A DNA stretch of 6,614 nucleotides. Source: an archaeon. Its GTDB lineage: Archaea; Nanobdellota; Nanobdellia; Woesearchaeales; WJKL01. Location: positions 1 to 6,614 of the forward strand of contig JAGVIO010000136.1 of NCBI GenBank assembly GCA_020056025.1, read 5' to 3'. A model generated the notes under the pieces. That model saw only the letters and a program-made list of their open reading frames with translations, was not told the origin of the DNA and did not search any database. The position numbers were made by a program, and so were the translations under genes. Position 1 is the first letter of the stretch. Each line of letters starts with the position of its first letter. This document shows, one piece after another, positions 1-5,942 of this stretch.

Positions 1-12
1 CCTTCTTGCCTC

Positions 13-36
13 CCTATGAGTCTTACGACTCATAGG
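13..36. repeat. Perfect inverted repeat upstream of the Kef-type gene
   Basis: The arms CCTATGAGTC (13-22) and GACTCATAGG (27-36) are exact reverse complements separated by the 4-nt spacer TTAC. The repeat is followed by a T/A-rich stretch (40-57). Two readings are open. It may be a hairpin ending an upstream transcript that lies outside the window, or a dyad operator next to the TATA-like box at 41-50. The window edge hides the upstream gene, so the sequence cannot decide between them. Confidence 0.7.
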
Positions 37-40
37 ACCT

Positions 41-103
41 TATTATATTTTTCTAAAATTGAGATTTAGGACAGAGCCCAGCCTATCAATATATTTTTAT
101 ATA
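41..103 (+). promoter_or_regulatory. Candidate archaeal promoter region of the Kef-type gene (two TATA-like boxes)
   Basis: There are two TATA-like elements: TATTATATTT at 41-50 and TTTATATA at 96-103. The first would start transcription near position 70-75 and give a leader of about 50 nt that carries the AAGGAGGG site. The second lies 28 nt upstream of ATG 124, the same spacing seen for the other promoters in this window, and would give a nearly leaderless mRNA without that site. The choice is unresolved. Confidence 0.4.
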
Positions 104-110
104 AGGAGGG
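104..110 (+). promoter_or_regulatory. Strong Shine-Dalgarno site for the Kef-type gene, with ambiguous start
   Basis: AGGAGGG is a near-complete Shine-Dalgarno match. It lies 8 nt before an ATG at 119, which opens only a 13-codon out-of-frame ORF (119-160), and 13 nt before ATG 124, which opens the long antiporter frame. The spacing to the true start is longer than usual. Either initiation tolerates this spacing, or the 119 ATG competes for ribosomes. Confidence 0.5.
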
Positions 111-123
111 TCTGGAAAATGCC

Positions 124-1962
124 ATGGAACTGCTGCAGCAATTCGGAATTTTGTTCATAATCATTGTCGCAATCGCCTTTGCAGTCAAGCTGCTGAAGCA
201 GCCTATAATAATTGGATATGTCCTTTCTGGGCTGATGTTTGCGCATATATTCACAGGAGAGCTTGATCAGTTCCTTGTATTCTTCAGCGAAATCGGAATA
301 ATGTTCCTGCTGTTCCTGATGGGAATTGAGTTTGACCTGAAGAGCCTAAAGCATCTGGGAAAAGATGTTTTTATTGCAACAATCTATCAGTCTGTCCTGT
401 TTTTCGGATTAGGCCTTGGCATCAGCGCATTTCTGCCTTTCACATGGATGGAAAGAGTGCATATTGCGATTGCAATGATGTTTTCATCTACCTTATTTGT
501 CGCGAAATGGCTTGAAGACAAAAAGGAGACAGGAACATTGCAGGGCAGAATCATACTTTCAACACTCATACTGCAGGACGTGATTGCAGTATTGGCAATA
601 ACAATACTGAGCGTTGTGCAGGAAAAATCAATAGCAAAGATTGCAATTGCTCCGTTGTCAGGCATTTTGCTGATTGTAATTGCATATATCTCTTCAAAAT
701 ATATCCTGAACTATCTGCTGAAATTGTCAAGTAGGTATCCTGAGCTGTTGTTCATCTTCAGCCTTTCAATCGGCTTTATCTTTGCGCTTATTGCAGAATC
801 GCTAGGATACTCTGCGACAATAGGCGCTTTTTTAGGGGGAATTGTGCTTGCAAACACAATCTACAAGACAGAGGTTTATGGCAGGCTAAAGCCGCTTGTA
901 AATTTCTTCAACATGCTTTTCTTTGTTGGATTGGGATTCCAGATGCAGCTTACAGGCAATATCTCATGGCTTTTCCTGCTGTTGTCTTTCCTGATTGCAA
1001 ATTTTTTCATCAGGCCGATTGTTTTTTACATCACCTTAAGGATGAGAGGATATGATTTAAAGACATCATTCACGAGCGGCCTTTACCTCTCGCAGATAAG
1101 CGAGTTCAGCATCATCATTGCAGTGGGAAGCGCTGCATCAGGCCTTATAAGCCCGTCTATCAGCACAATTGTCATTGAGATGGTCATACTGACAATGATT
1201 TTCTCGTCGTATATCATCAAGAATGATAGGAAGATTTTCAATTGCCTTGAAAAATACATAAAGCCCGTTGACAGGTGGTTTGCAACAAAATATTCTGCTG
1301 CAAAAGACGAGACAAAGACGATTGATGCTCAGTTCATATTCTTCGGCTATTCTGAGTTTGGTGACGAGCTGATGGACAGTCTTATGAAGCTTAACAAAAA
1401 GATCGTTGTTGTCGAGAATGATCCTTATCATATTGAACTGCTGGAAAAGAAGGATATACCTTATCTGTTCAGCTCTATATATTCCCAGGATTTTTTTGAG
1501 CACACTCATTTCATGAGCCCTGAGCTTGTTGTTTCAAATATGAATGATGTGTCTGGAAATCTTCTTATCATAAATCAGCTTAAGAAAGATTATCCCAAAG
1601 TCACGATGATTGTCACTGCCAAAAATGTCAAAGAGTCTCTTGAGCTGTATAATGGCGGAGCTGATTATGTCATCTATCCTGCTTATCTCAATGACCAGCA
1701 GGTGTCTGTGTTATTGCAGGAATATTCTGCTGACATAAACAAAGTCATAACAAAAAAAGTGCAGGACATCGCAAAGTTCAGGCAGAAAGAGCAGGAGCAG
1801 CAGGAGCTTGAAAAAGGATTTTTCCAGGACATAGATGCATTTGCAGGCGAGATGCATAAGAATTCTAAAAAAGGAACAGGATTGAGGGAGCATCTGAAAA
1901 GTCTGCTCAATATCGATATGCTGTTTGAGGACGAAGAGGCAGGAAAAGAAAAAAATAAATAG
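124..1962 (+). CDS. Kef-type CPA2 cation:proton antiporter with TrkA-N (RCK) domain
   Basis: The 612-residue membrane protein probably exchanges K+ (or Na+) for H+ across the cytoplasmic membrane. Residues 5-365 hold about a dozen hydrophobic segments of the CPA2 Na+/H+ exchanger fold. They carry family motifs: QPIIIGYVLSG (26-36), FLLFLMGIEFDLKSL (61-75), SSTLFVAKWLED (121-132) and Q151-D152 in the segment that holds an acidic pair in NapA-like Na+ antiporters. The QD form is typical of Kef proteins, which favours K+ transport. Residues 402-535 are a TrkA-N Rossmann domain: G408-Y-S-E-F-G413 in the first turn (middle glycine replaced by serine) and E431 after beta-2 for nucleotide ribose binding. 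The tail (about 540-612) is highly charged and probably helical. Length is close to E. coli KefC (about 620). ATG 124 was chosen because hydrophobic segment 1 begins at once. The exact ion and ligand (NAD(H) or glutathione) cannot be read from sequence. The fold is certain and the K+ specificity is inferred. Confidence 0.92.
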   Translation: MELLQQFGILFIIIVAIAFAVKLLKQPIIIGYVLSGLMFAHIFTGELDQFLVFFSEIGIMFLLFLMGIEFDLKSLKHLGKDVFIATIYQSVLFFGLGLGISAFLPFTWMERVHIAIAMMFSSTLFVAKWLEDKKETGTLQGRIILSTLILQDVIAVLAITILSVVQEKSIAKIAIAPLSGILLIVIAYISSKYILNYLLKLSSRYPELLFIFSLSIGFIFALIAESLGYSATIGAFLGGIVLANTIYKTEVYGRLKPLVNFFNMLFFVGLGFQMQLTGNISWLFLLLSFLIANFFIRPIVFYITLRMRGYDLKTSFTSGLYLSQISEFSIIIAVGSAASGLISPSISTIVIEMVILTMIFSSYIIKNDRKIFNCLEKYIKPVDRWFATKYSAAKDETKTIDAQFIFFGYSEFGDELMDSLMKLNKKIVVVENDPYHIELLEKKDIPYLFSSIYSQDFFEHTHFMSPELVVSNMNDVSGNLLIINQLKKDYPKVTMIVTAKNVKESLELYNGGADYVIYPAYLNDQQVSVLLQEYSADINKVITKKVQDIAKFRQKEQEQQELEKGFFQDIDAFAGEMHKNSKKGTGLREHLKSLLNIDMLFEDEEAGKEKNK

Positions 1963-1965
1963 TAG

Positions 1966-1975
1966 AGTAATTACT
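1966..1975. repeat. Short palindrome AGTAATTACT after the antiporter stop codon
   Basis: A perfect 10-bp palindrome begins 4 nt after the TAG stop and lies just upstream of the next promoter. It has no loop, so it is a poor RNA hairpin. It could be a small protein-binding site or chance in AT-rich DNA. No T-tract follows, so I do not call it a terminator. Confidence 0.25.
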
Positions 1976-1992
1976 TATTAGTAGTCATTATA

Positions 1993-2006
1993 GAAAGATT
2001 TATATA
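1993..2006 (+). promoter_or_regulatory. Archaeal BRE/TATA promoter giving a likely leaderless mRNA
   Basis: GAAAGA (1993-1998) matches a purine-rich BRE and is followed directly by TTTATATA (1999-2006), a textbook archaeal TATA box. A start about 26-27 nt from the TATA centre falls at roughly 2029-2031, on the ATG at 2031. No Shine-Dalgarno sequence precedes that ATG (upstream bases CACATTCTGCA), which supports a leaderless transcript. This is the clearest promoter in the window. Confidence 0.75.
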
Positions 2007-2030
2007 CTCTTTTGCTTAGCACATTCTGCA

Positions 2031-3362
2031 ATGACCTTAATAGTATCTTTGGACACACTGAAGTCAATGATTGAAGAAGCTGAGAAAGGCAGTAAGCCTT
2101 ATCCTAAATGCTCGCATACTATATCTAGAGGAAACATTCCAGTTGTCACAGCCGGCTGTAATATCCAAAGACATGTTTATAATGAGCTTTCTAAGAGATT
2201 CAATGTTGCGCTTATTGACGATAGTGACAGCGACACACTCTCAGGCCATATACTTCTTGAAGCAGAAAAGATAAAAGATATGGTCATAGAATCTGAAAAG
2301 CGCATATTTGAAGTGCTTTCTGAAAGGCTTAATGTATTGGGAAGGCTTTCTGAGCTGCCTTTGGACAGCAGCAAGCGGTGCTCTGAGGTAATATCAAAAG
2401 CAATGAAGCCTGCTGCTGGAAAAAGACCCCCTAGCATCGAAGCATATCTGGATGTAGCTGGAGATATTGGGGTGAAGCTCAGGGAATTATGCAAAGAAGA
2501 CCCTTATGCTCCTTCACATCTTAATCATATTGCAGAAAAAGAAAGCCATATGCTGGAAAGAGGCGCTGCAATGATGTTCAATTCTGTGCAGCTCTGCAAT
2601 CATATGATGGGTGAAATATACACACAGAGAAACAAGGAATTGTTGGATCTGCTTTCCAGGATAGCATATCCTGAAAAAAGGATAGTAAAGGAAGTGGCAG
2701 AAGGAGCATTGCTGCATGACTGCGGAATGCTGCACAAAGAAATAGCCGATATTGCGAATTCTAACATTAACAGGCTTACTGACTGTGAAAAGACATTGGT
2801 AGACAGGCATGTCAAGCTGGCTATGCTTGCGCTCAAAAATGAGAATATCGGTTCAATGGTAAAACAGATAATCGAAGGCCATCATCTGAAAAAAGGAAAT
2901 CCTGAATATGATGAGCAGGAGACATTCATAAAAGCATTGAGGCTTGTAAATATTTACAGCGCAATGGCATCAGACAGGCGGCCTTACAGGCTAAAGGTCA
3001 TGCCTGTTGCTGCACTGTATGAAATACTCTCTATTAATGTATCTAATGGTGAAGCAGATCTTCATCATGCAAAGAAGTTTTTTGAGGCATTCACTCCTTT
3101 TATGGTATCTGCAGAGATTGAGACAGAAAGAGGCTTTTGCGGAAAAATTCTGAGAATCAACCCGCAAAATCCGTGCAAGCCTGTTGTCAAGCTGAACAGC
3201 TACAGGTCAGGCGAAAATAGCTTTAAGCCATTGCCAAAGAGGATTGAAGTTGACTTGAGCAGGCCTGAGCTTGAAAAGCAATGCGGGCCAATCAAAAAAT
3301 ATCTTGGACAGGATGTAAAAGGTTATTTGTACACTCTTGATGCATTCAAAGATATAAAATAA
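2031..3362 (+). CDS. Degenerate HD-GYP-domain protein
   Basis: The 443-residue cytosolic protein has no signal peptide or membrane segment. Its architecture follows bacterial HD-GYP proteins, which hydrolyse cyclic dinucleotides. A small N-terminal domain (about 1-66) contains GNIPVVTAGCNI (34-45) ahead of FNVALIDD (57-64). A helical linker spans about 75-185. The HD-GYP core (about 190-340) shows LLHDCG (227-232), LTDCEKTLVDRH (249-260), IIEGHH (280-285) and SDRRPYR (314-320). A C-terminal beta region (about 355-410) contains NPCKPVVKL (380-388). Several catalytic signatures are altered. HDxGK is HDCGM (K to M at 233). HHE plus GYP became HHLKKGNPEY (284-293), with a shorter loop. The DxYDA aspartates are N307 and S310. 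H229, D230, H260, H284 and H285 remain, and the first ligand may be H191. I infer reduced or changed activity: a binding or scaffold protein, or a phosphodiesterase for another substrate. Family membership is well supported by motif order, but function is not. It has its own leaderless promoter. Bacterial origin by transfer is likely. Confidence 0.8.
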   Translation: MTLIVSLDTLKSMIEEAEKGSKPYPKCSHTISRGNIPVVTAGCNIQRHVYNELSKRFNVALIDDSDSDTLSGHILLEAEKIKDMVIESEKRIFEVLSERLNVLGRLSELPLDSSKRCSEVISKAMKPAAGKRPPSIEAYLDVAGDIGVKLRELCKEDPYAPSHLNHIAEKESHMLERGAAMMFNSVQLCNHMMGEIYTQRNKELLDLLSRIAYPEKRIVKEVAEGALLHDCGMLHKEIADIANSNINRLTDCEKTLVDRHVKLAMLALKNENIGSMVKQIIEGHHLKKGNPEYDEQETFIKALRLVNIYSAMASDRRPYRLKVMPVAALYEILSINVSNGEADLHHAKKFFEAFTPFMVSAEIETERGFCGKILRINPQNPCKPVVKLNSYRSGENSFKPLPKRIEVDLSRPELEKQCGPIKKYLGQDVKGYLYTLDAFKDIK

Positions 3363-3372
3363 ATATCAAATG

Positions 3373-3405
3373 AGATAGTTTTTTATAGTTCTTTTATGTT
3401 TTTTT
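3373..3405 (+). promoter_or_regulatory. Promoter of the rsmI-like gene, overlapping T-tracts that may end the upstream transcript
   Basis: A purine-rich GAGATAG (3372-3378) precedes TTTTATAG (3381-3388), a TATA-like box 29 nt before ATG 3410. No Shine-Dalgarno sequence lies before that ATG (upstream is T-rich), so a leaderless or near-leaderless mRNA is likely. The same 47-nt gap holds runs of T (about 3379-3384 and 3399-3405), which in archaea can terminate transcription of the preceding gene. Terminator and promoter would then overlap. Confidence 0.5.
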
Positions 3406-3409
3406 ATTT

Positions 3410-4072
3410 ATGCTTTACATTGTCTCAACACCGATTGGAAATCTTAGGGATATAACCCTTAGGGCAATTGACACTCTTAAGGAAGTTGACCTGATTTTGG
3501 CAGAAGACACCAGAAGGACAATAATCCTGCTTAAAGAATACAGCATTCCTCAGAAGAAGATTCTGTCTTACAATGATTTCAACTGCCATCAAAGAACTTC
3601 TTATGCTGTTTCGCTTATGAAGACAGGAGCTAAAGTTGCTCTTGTTTCTGATGCAGGAACACCTGGAATCTCAGATCCTGGGTTTTTCATTGTAAGAGAA
3701 GCTGTGAAAGAAGGCATACAAGTTATTCCTATACCAGGAGCATGCGCTGCTGTTGCAGCTGTATCCTGCTCTGGCCTGCCGTCTGACAGATTCGGATTTT
3801 TCGGATTTTTGCCGAAGAAAGAGAAGAAATTGGTTGAAATTCTTGTCAATATCAAGAACATGCAGGGATTCACTTATGTTTTCTATGAAAGCCCGCACAG
3901 GATTGTAAAGACTCTTTCTGTGATGAAAGAGATAATTCCTGAAAGGAACATAGTCCTTGCAAGAGAGCTTACAAAGAAATTTGAAGAGTTCATAAGAGGG
4001 ACTGTCTCTGAGGTTTATGAGAAAGTTTCCAAATCTGCTCCAAGAGGAGAGATTGTTATTGTTGTGAATTAG
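3410..4072 (+). CDS. rsmI: 16S rRNA (cytidine-2'-O)-methyltransferase, RsmI family (short form)
   Basis: The 220-residue SAM-dependent methyltransferase has the tetrapyrrole-methylase fold. In bacteria RsmI adds the 2'-O-methyl group of m4Cm1402 in helix 44 of 16S rRNA, at the ribosomal P site. The protein carries the family signatures in order: STPIGNLRDITLRA (6-19), AEDTRRT (31-37), SDAGTPGISDPG (80-91), PGACA (109-113), FGFLP (131-135), YESPHRI (159-165), ARELTKKFEE (184-193) and RGEIVIVV (212-219). It ends right after the methylase core, so it lacks the C-terminal helical extension that brings E. coli RsmI to about 286 residues. The natural STPIGNL start motif fixes the ATG. The gene has its own promoter and converges on the radical SAM gene with a 24-nt gap. 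The family is mainly bacterial, so its presence here suggests transfer. The target base in this organism is inferred. Confidence 0.93.
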   Translation: MLYIVSTPIGNLRDITLRAIDTLKEVDLILAEDTRRTIILLKEYSIPQKKILSYNDFNCHQRTSYAVSLMKTGAKVALVSDAGTPGISDPGFFIVREAVKEGIQVIPIPGACAAVAAVSCSGLPSDRFGFFGFLPKKEKKLVEILVNIKNMQGFTYVFYESPHRIVKTLSVMKEIIPERNIVLARELTKKFEEFIRGTVSEVYEKVSKSAPRGEIVIVVN

Positions 4073-4096
4073 ACTTATTTGTTATTTCCACTTCTA

Positions 4097-5296
4097 TCAA
4101 GAATTCAAAACAGACAATCTGACATCTGCTCTTGTTGTTTTCTTATAACCTATCTTATATCTTTCTTCAAGATAGTTGTTGAGTATCTCACATGCTCTTG
4201 CATAATTGCTTTTCCATTCAGCCATCTTTGAGTCTATGAATTTCTCAGCATCAATTCCTTTTGCCTTTGCTTCCAGCCCAAGCCTCTTGACCATCGGGCC
4301 ATAAAGTTTAATAGGGCCTATGTGGGCTCTCAGTGAAAAATTCTCTACAGCCTTGTCCATTTCTGCAAGGAATGAATCCAAGGTTTTTGGGTTTGGATTA
4401 TACATCTGCGGATAAATATCCAATCCTGCTTTGACCAGCTGAATCAATGAATCCTTCTGGCTACTGATTGTTGCAGAAGCCTGGACATTTGACTGAAGAT
4501 TGTCATCATCAGTGCCTTTGACAGCAGCAAGCACTTTTACAGGATATTCAGCAAGCTGCTCAAGGATCCTCTTGTCAAATATGCCTCTTCTCTTGAAATT
4601 TTCAAGAACATGGCCTGTTGAAAGGTTTGTGTCAAACTGGCCTACAATGCCTAGCCTTTTTCCGTCTGCCTCTCTAAATAGATTCAATATCCAGTCAAGG
4701 GCAATAGTAGGCTCTCCTCCTGATATGCGCAGCACTTTCATGTTGTATGTAAAGTTTTTTTGTTCGTAATTGCGCCTGAGCTTGGACTGGGCAGACACCA
4801 TGCTTTCCAAAACTTCCTGAGCTGAAACATATGATTTTCCTTTGCTAGCAAGCCCGTCATTGCTTATGTCATCAACAAAACAATACCAGCAGCCGCCTGA
4901 TTCAGTGCCGTCATGGAAATTGCAGCCTGCAACCTGGACAATAAAAGGAGAGTTATAGTCAAGTATATCCTGCATCCTGAATCCTTTGCTGTGCTTGAAC
5001 CACAATGGAAAGTCAAAATCAGCAGATTTTACCTTTTCTTCAATCTCTGCGTCTGTCTTTGTGCGTGTATCAAAGAATTCAACTCCATATTCCTTTGAGG
5101 CAAAAGGGTCAATCTCTTTTATATTTATCTTTGTCCTGTAAAGCAGCTTTCCGTCCCTAAGATTAGGCATCAGCTCAATCACTTTCGAAGTGTCCTTACC
5201 CTGCAATGTGCCTGAGAAATCAACTGCAAGAAGATGCTCTTTTATAACAAGATTCCTGCGAAGCTCTTCTGCGCGGCTGACTGGGTCTGTTTTCAT
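4097..5296 (-). CDS. Radical SAM protein with expanded C-X10-C-X2-C cluster motif
   Basis: The 399-residue cytosolic enzyme is of unknown substrate. The 4Fe-4S and SAM signature lies at 121-141. C125, C136 and C139 are spaced C-X10-C-X2-C instead of the usual C-X3-C-X2-C, with an aromatic residue (Y138) just before the last cysteine as in canonical members. The inserted stretch HDGTESGG is rich in glycine and polar residues. ISGGEPT (191-197) is the GGEP SAM-binding strand. GQFDTNLSTG (219-228) and LAAVKGTDDDN (256-266) correspond to the later barrel strands that resemble activase-like radical SAM proteins. The only other cysteine is C369, so no SPASM or second cluster is present. The N-terminal 110 residues carry no motif I recognise. 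Function could be RNA modification, cofactor synthesis or activation of a glycyl-radical-type partner. The sequence does not say which. It is transcribed alone from its own TATA box, and a dyad covers the start codon. Confidence 0.88.
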   Translation of the reverse strand: MKTDPVSRAEELRRNLVIKEHLLAVDFSGTLQGKDTSKVIELMPNLRDGKLLYRTKINIKEIDPFASKEYGVEFFDTRTKTDAEIEEKVKSADFDFPLWFKHSKGFRMQDILDYNSPFIVQVAGCNFHDGTESGGCWYCFVDDISNDGLASKGKSYVSAQEVLESMVSAQSKLRRNYEQKNFTYNMKVLRISGGEPTIALDWILNLFREADGKRLGIVGQFDTNLSTGHVLENFKRRGIFDKRILEQLAEYPVKVLAAVKGTDDDNLQSNVQASATISSQKDSLIQLVKAGLDIYPQMYNPNPKTLDSFLAEMDKAVENFSLRAHIGPIKLYGPMVKRLGLEAKAKGIDAEKFIDSKMAEWKSNYARACEILNNYLEERYKIGYKKTTRADVRLSVLNS

Positions 5297-5312
5297 CAGC
5301 AGTCTGATGAAA
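5291..5312. repeat. 22-bp inverted repeat over the start of the radical SAM gene (candidate operator)
   Basis: The arms TTTCATCAG (5291-5299) and CTGATGAAA (5304-5312) are perfect reverse complements with a 4-nt spacer CAGT. The left arm contains the start codon (5294-5296, minus strand). The TATA box at 5320-5327 predicts a transcription start near 5296-5300, so the dyad would span about -15 to +6. That is a place where a bound repressor would block polymerase. If transcription starts upstream, the same repeat would fold into an RNA hairpin that hides the start codon. Confidence 0.5.
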
Positions 5313-5319
5313 TACTATA

Positions 5320-5334
5320 TTTTTAAATTTGATT
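5320..5334 (-). promoter_or_regulatory. BRE/TATA-like promoter of the radical SAM gene
   Basis: Read on the minus strand, AATCAAA (5334-5328) is followed by TTTAAAAA (5327-5320), 31 nt upstream of the ATG at 5296. No Shine-Dalgarno sequence is present before the ATG (CATCAGACTGCTG), again pointing to leaderless initiation. Confidence 0.55.
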
Positions 5335-5361
5335 GGCTTGGAAAATATAGAATCAACACAT

Positions 5362-5931
5362 TCAATCCAGGATTTTCCTGACAATATTCCTTATCTCTGC
5401 TGCCTTTTTGTCATCCAGCTTTGTGCATCTGCCTATCTGGACAACTTTTGCCTTTATTCCGCAGAATTTCATTATGTCCTGCCTGATTATCTTTGCAGGC
5501 CTGTTGCCTAAAAAGAATTTTATGACAAATGCAGGAGCTCCTGATGTGATGAAAGCAGTTGCTGTCTTGCCATTCAATAATCCTTTTGGCATTCCATTTA
5601 CATATTTGTATGCAAAGCCAGATGTCAATATTCTGTCAAAAAAGCCCTTCAATATCGCAGGCATGTCAGCCCACCAGACAGGATAGATAAAGATAAGATG
5701 CTCTGCTGCAGAGATTTTTTCCTGGAATATTTTGTTTTCCTTGCTTACATTATGATTTTCAGATGTGTATAACTCTTCTTCGTGAAGAATAGGATCATAT
5801 TTGATTTTGTAGAGGTCAATCACTTCAAAATCAGCTGATTTTTGCTTCAGGTTTGCTGTTACTTCTTCCAATATTGCAGAGCAGTGGCCTTTTGTTTCGG
5901 GGTGAGCGTAGATTATCAATGTATTTGTCAT
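5362..5931 (-). CDS. Flavodoxin-fold NAD(P)H:quinone oxidoreductase (KefF/MdaB/NQO-like)
   Basis: The 189-residue cytosolic flavoprotein belongs to the Flavodoxin_2 family, which transfers two electrons from NAD(P)H to quinones or related electrophiles and so avoids semiquinone radicals. Diagnostic features are IIYAHPETKGHCSAI (6-20), the flavin-phosphate loop; FIYPVWWADMPAILKGFFDRI (81-101, read as two overlapping pieces) with the family W-W-x-x-x-P core that packs on the flavin; SGFAYKY (104-110); and GLLNGKTATAFITSGAP (117-133), where the next strand and flavin loop lie. The length is typical of the KefF/general stress protein 14 subgroup. It is the last gene of the minus-strand operon, 29 nt after the glutaredoxin stop, with its own SD (GAGG, 7 nt before ATG). 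This context points to a redox-stress role. FMN versus FAD and the true acceptor cannot be told from sequence. Confidence 0.9.
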   Translation of the reverse strand: MTNTLIIYAHPETKGHCSAILEEVTANLKQKSADFEVIDLYKIKYDPILHEEELYTSENHNVSKENKIFQEKISAAEHLIFIYPVWWADMPAILKGFFDRILTSGFAYKYVNGMPKGLLNGKTATAFITSGAPAFVIKFFLGNRPAKIIRQDIMKFCGIKAKVVQIGRCTKLDDKKAAEIRNIVRKILD

Positions 5932-5938
5932 TTTAGTT

Positions 5939-5942
5939 CCTC
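5939..5942 (-). promoter_or_regulatory. Shine-Dalgarno site of the quinone reductase gene
   Basis: On the minus strand GAGG (within AAGAGGAA) lies 7 nt before the ATG at 5931. This is the expected site for an internal operon gene and fixes this start. Confidence 0.6.

Noticed and set aside
1..60. tRNA or structured RNA at the left edge, suggested by the perfect stem-loop
   Set aside because: Only one stem is present. There is no cloverleaf, T-loop GTTCRA motif or acceptor pairing in the visible bases.
387..665. Minus-strand open frame of 92 codons inside the antiporter gene
   Set aside because: It is antisense to a well-supported membrane protein, has no domain, SD or promoter, and its composition is that of a complement shadow.
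1138..1509. Minus-strand open frame of 123 codons over the antiporter RCK region
   Set aside because: It opposes a region with clear Rossmann motifs on the plus strand and carries no recognisable family motif.
2177..2836. Minus-strand open frames inside the HD-GYP gene
   Set aside because: They are shadows of a gene with ordered family motifs and its own strong promoter. No promoter or SD supports them.
4073..4096. Terminator between the convergent rsmI and radical SAM genes
   Set aside because: The 24-nt gap is T-rich on one strand but has no hairpin and only short T-runs, so the evidence is too thin to annotate.
4500..4769. Plus-strand open frame of 89 codons opposite the radical SAM gene
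   Set aside because: It covers the GGEP strand of the radical SAM enzyme in antisense and has no motif or initiation signal.
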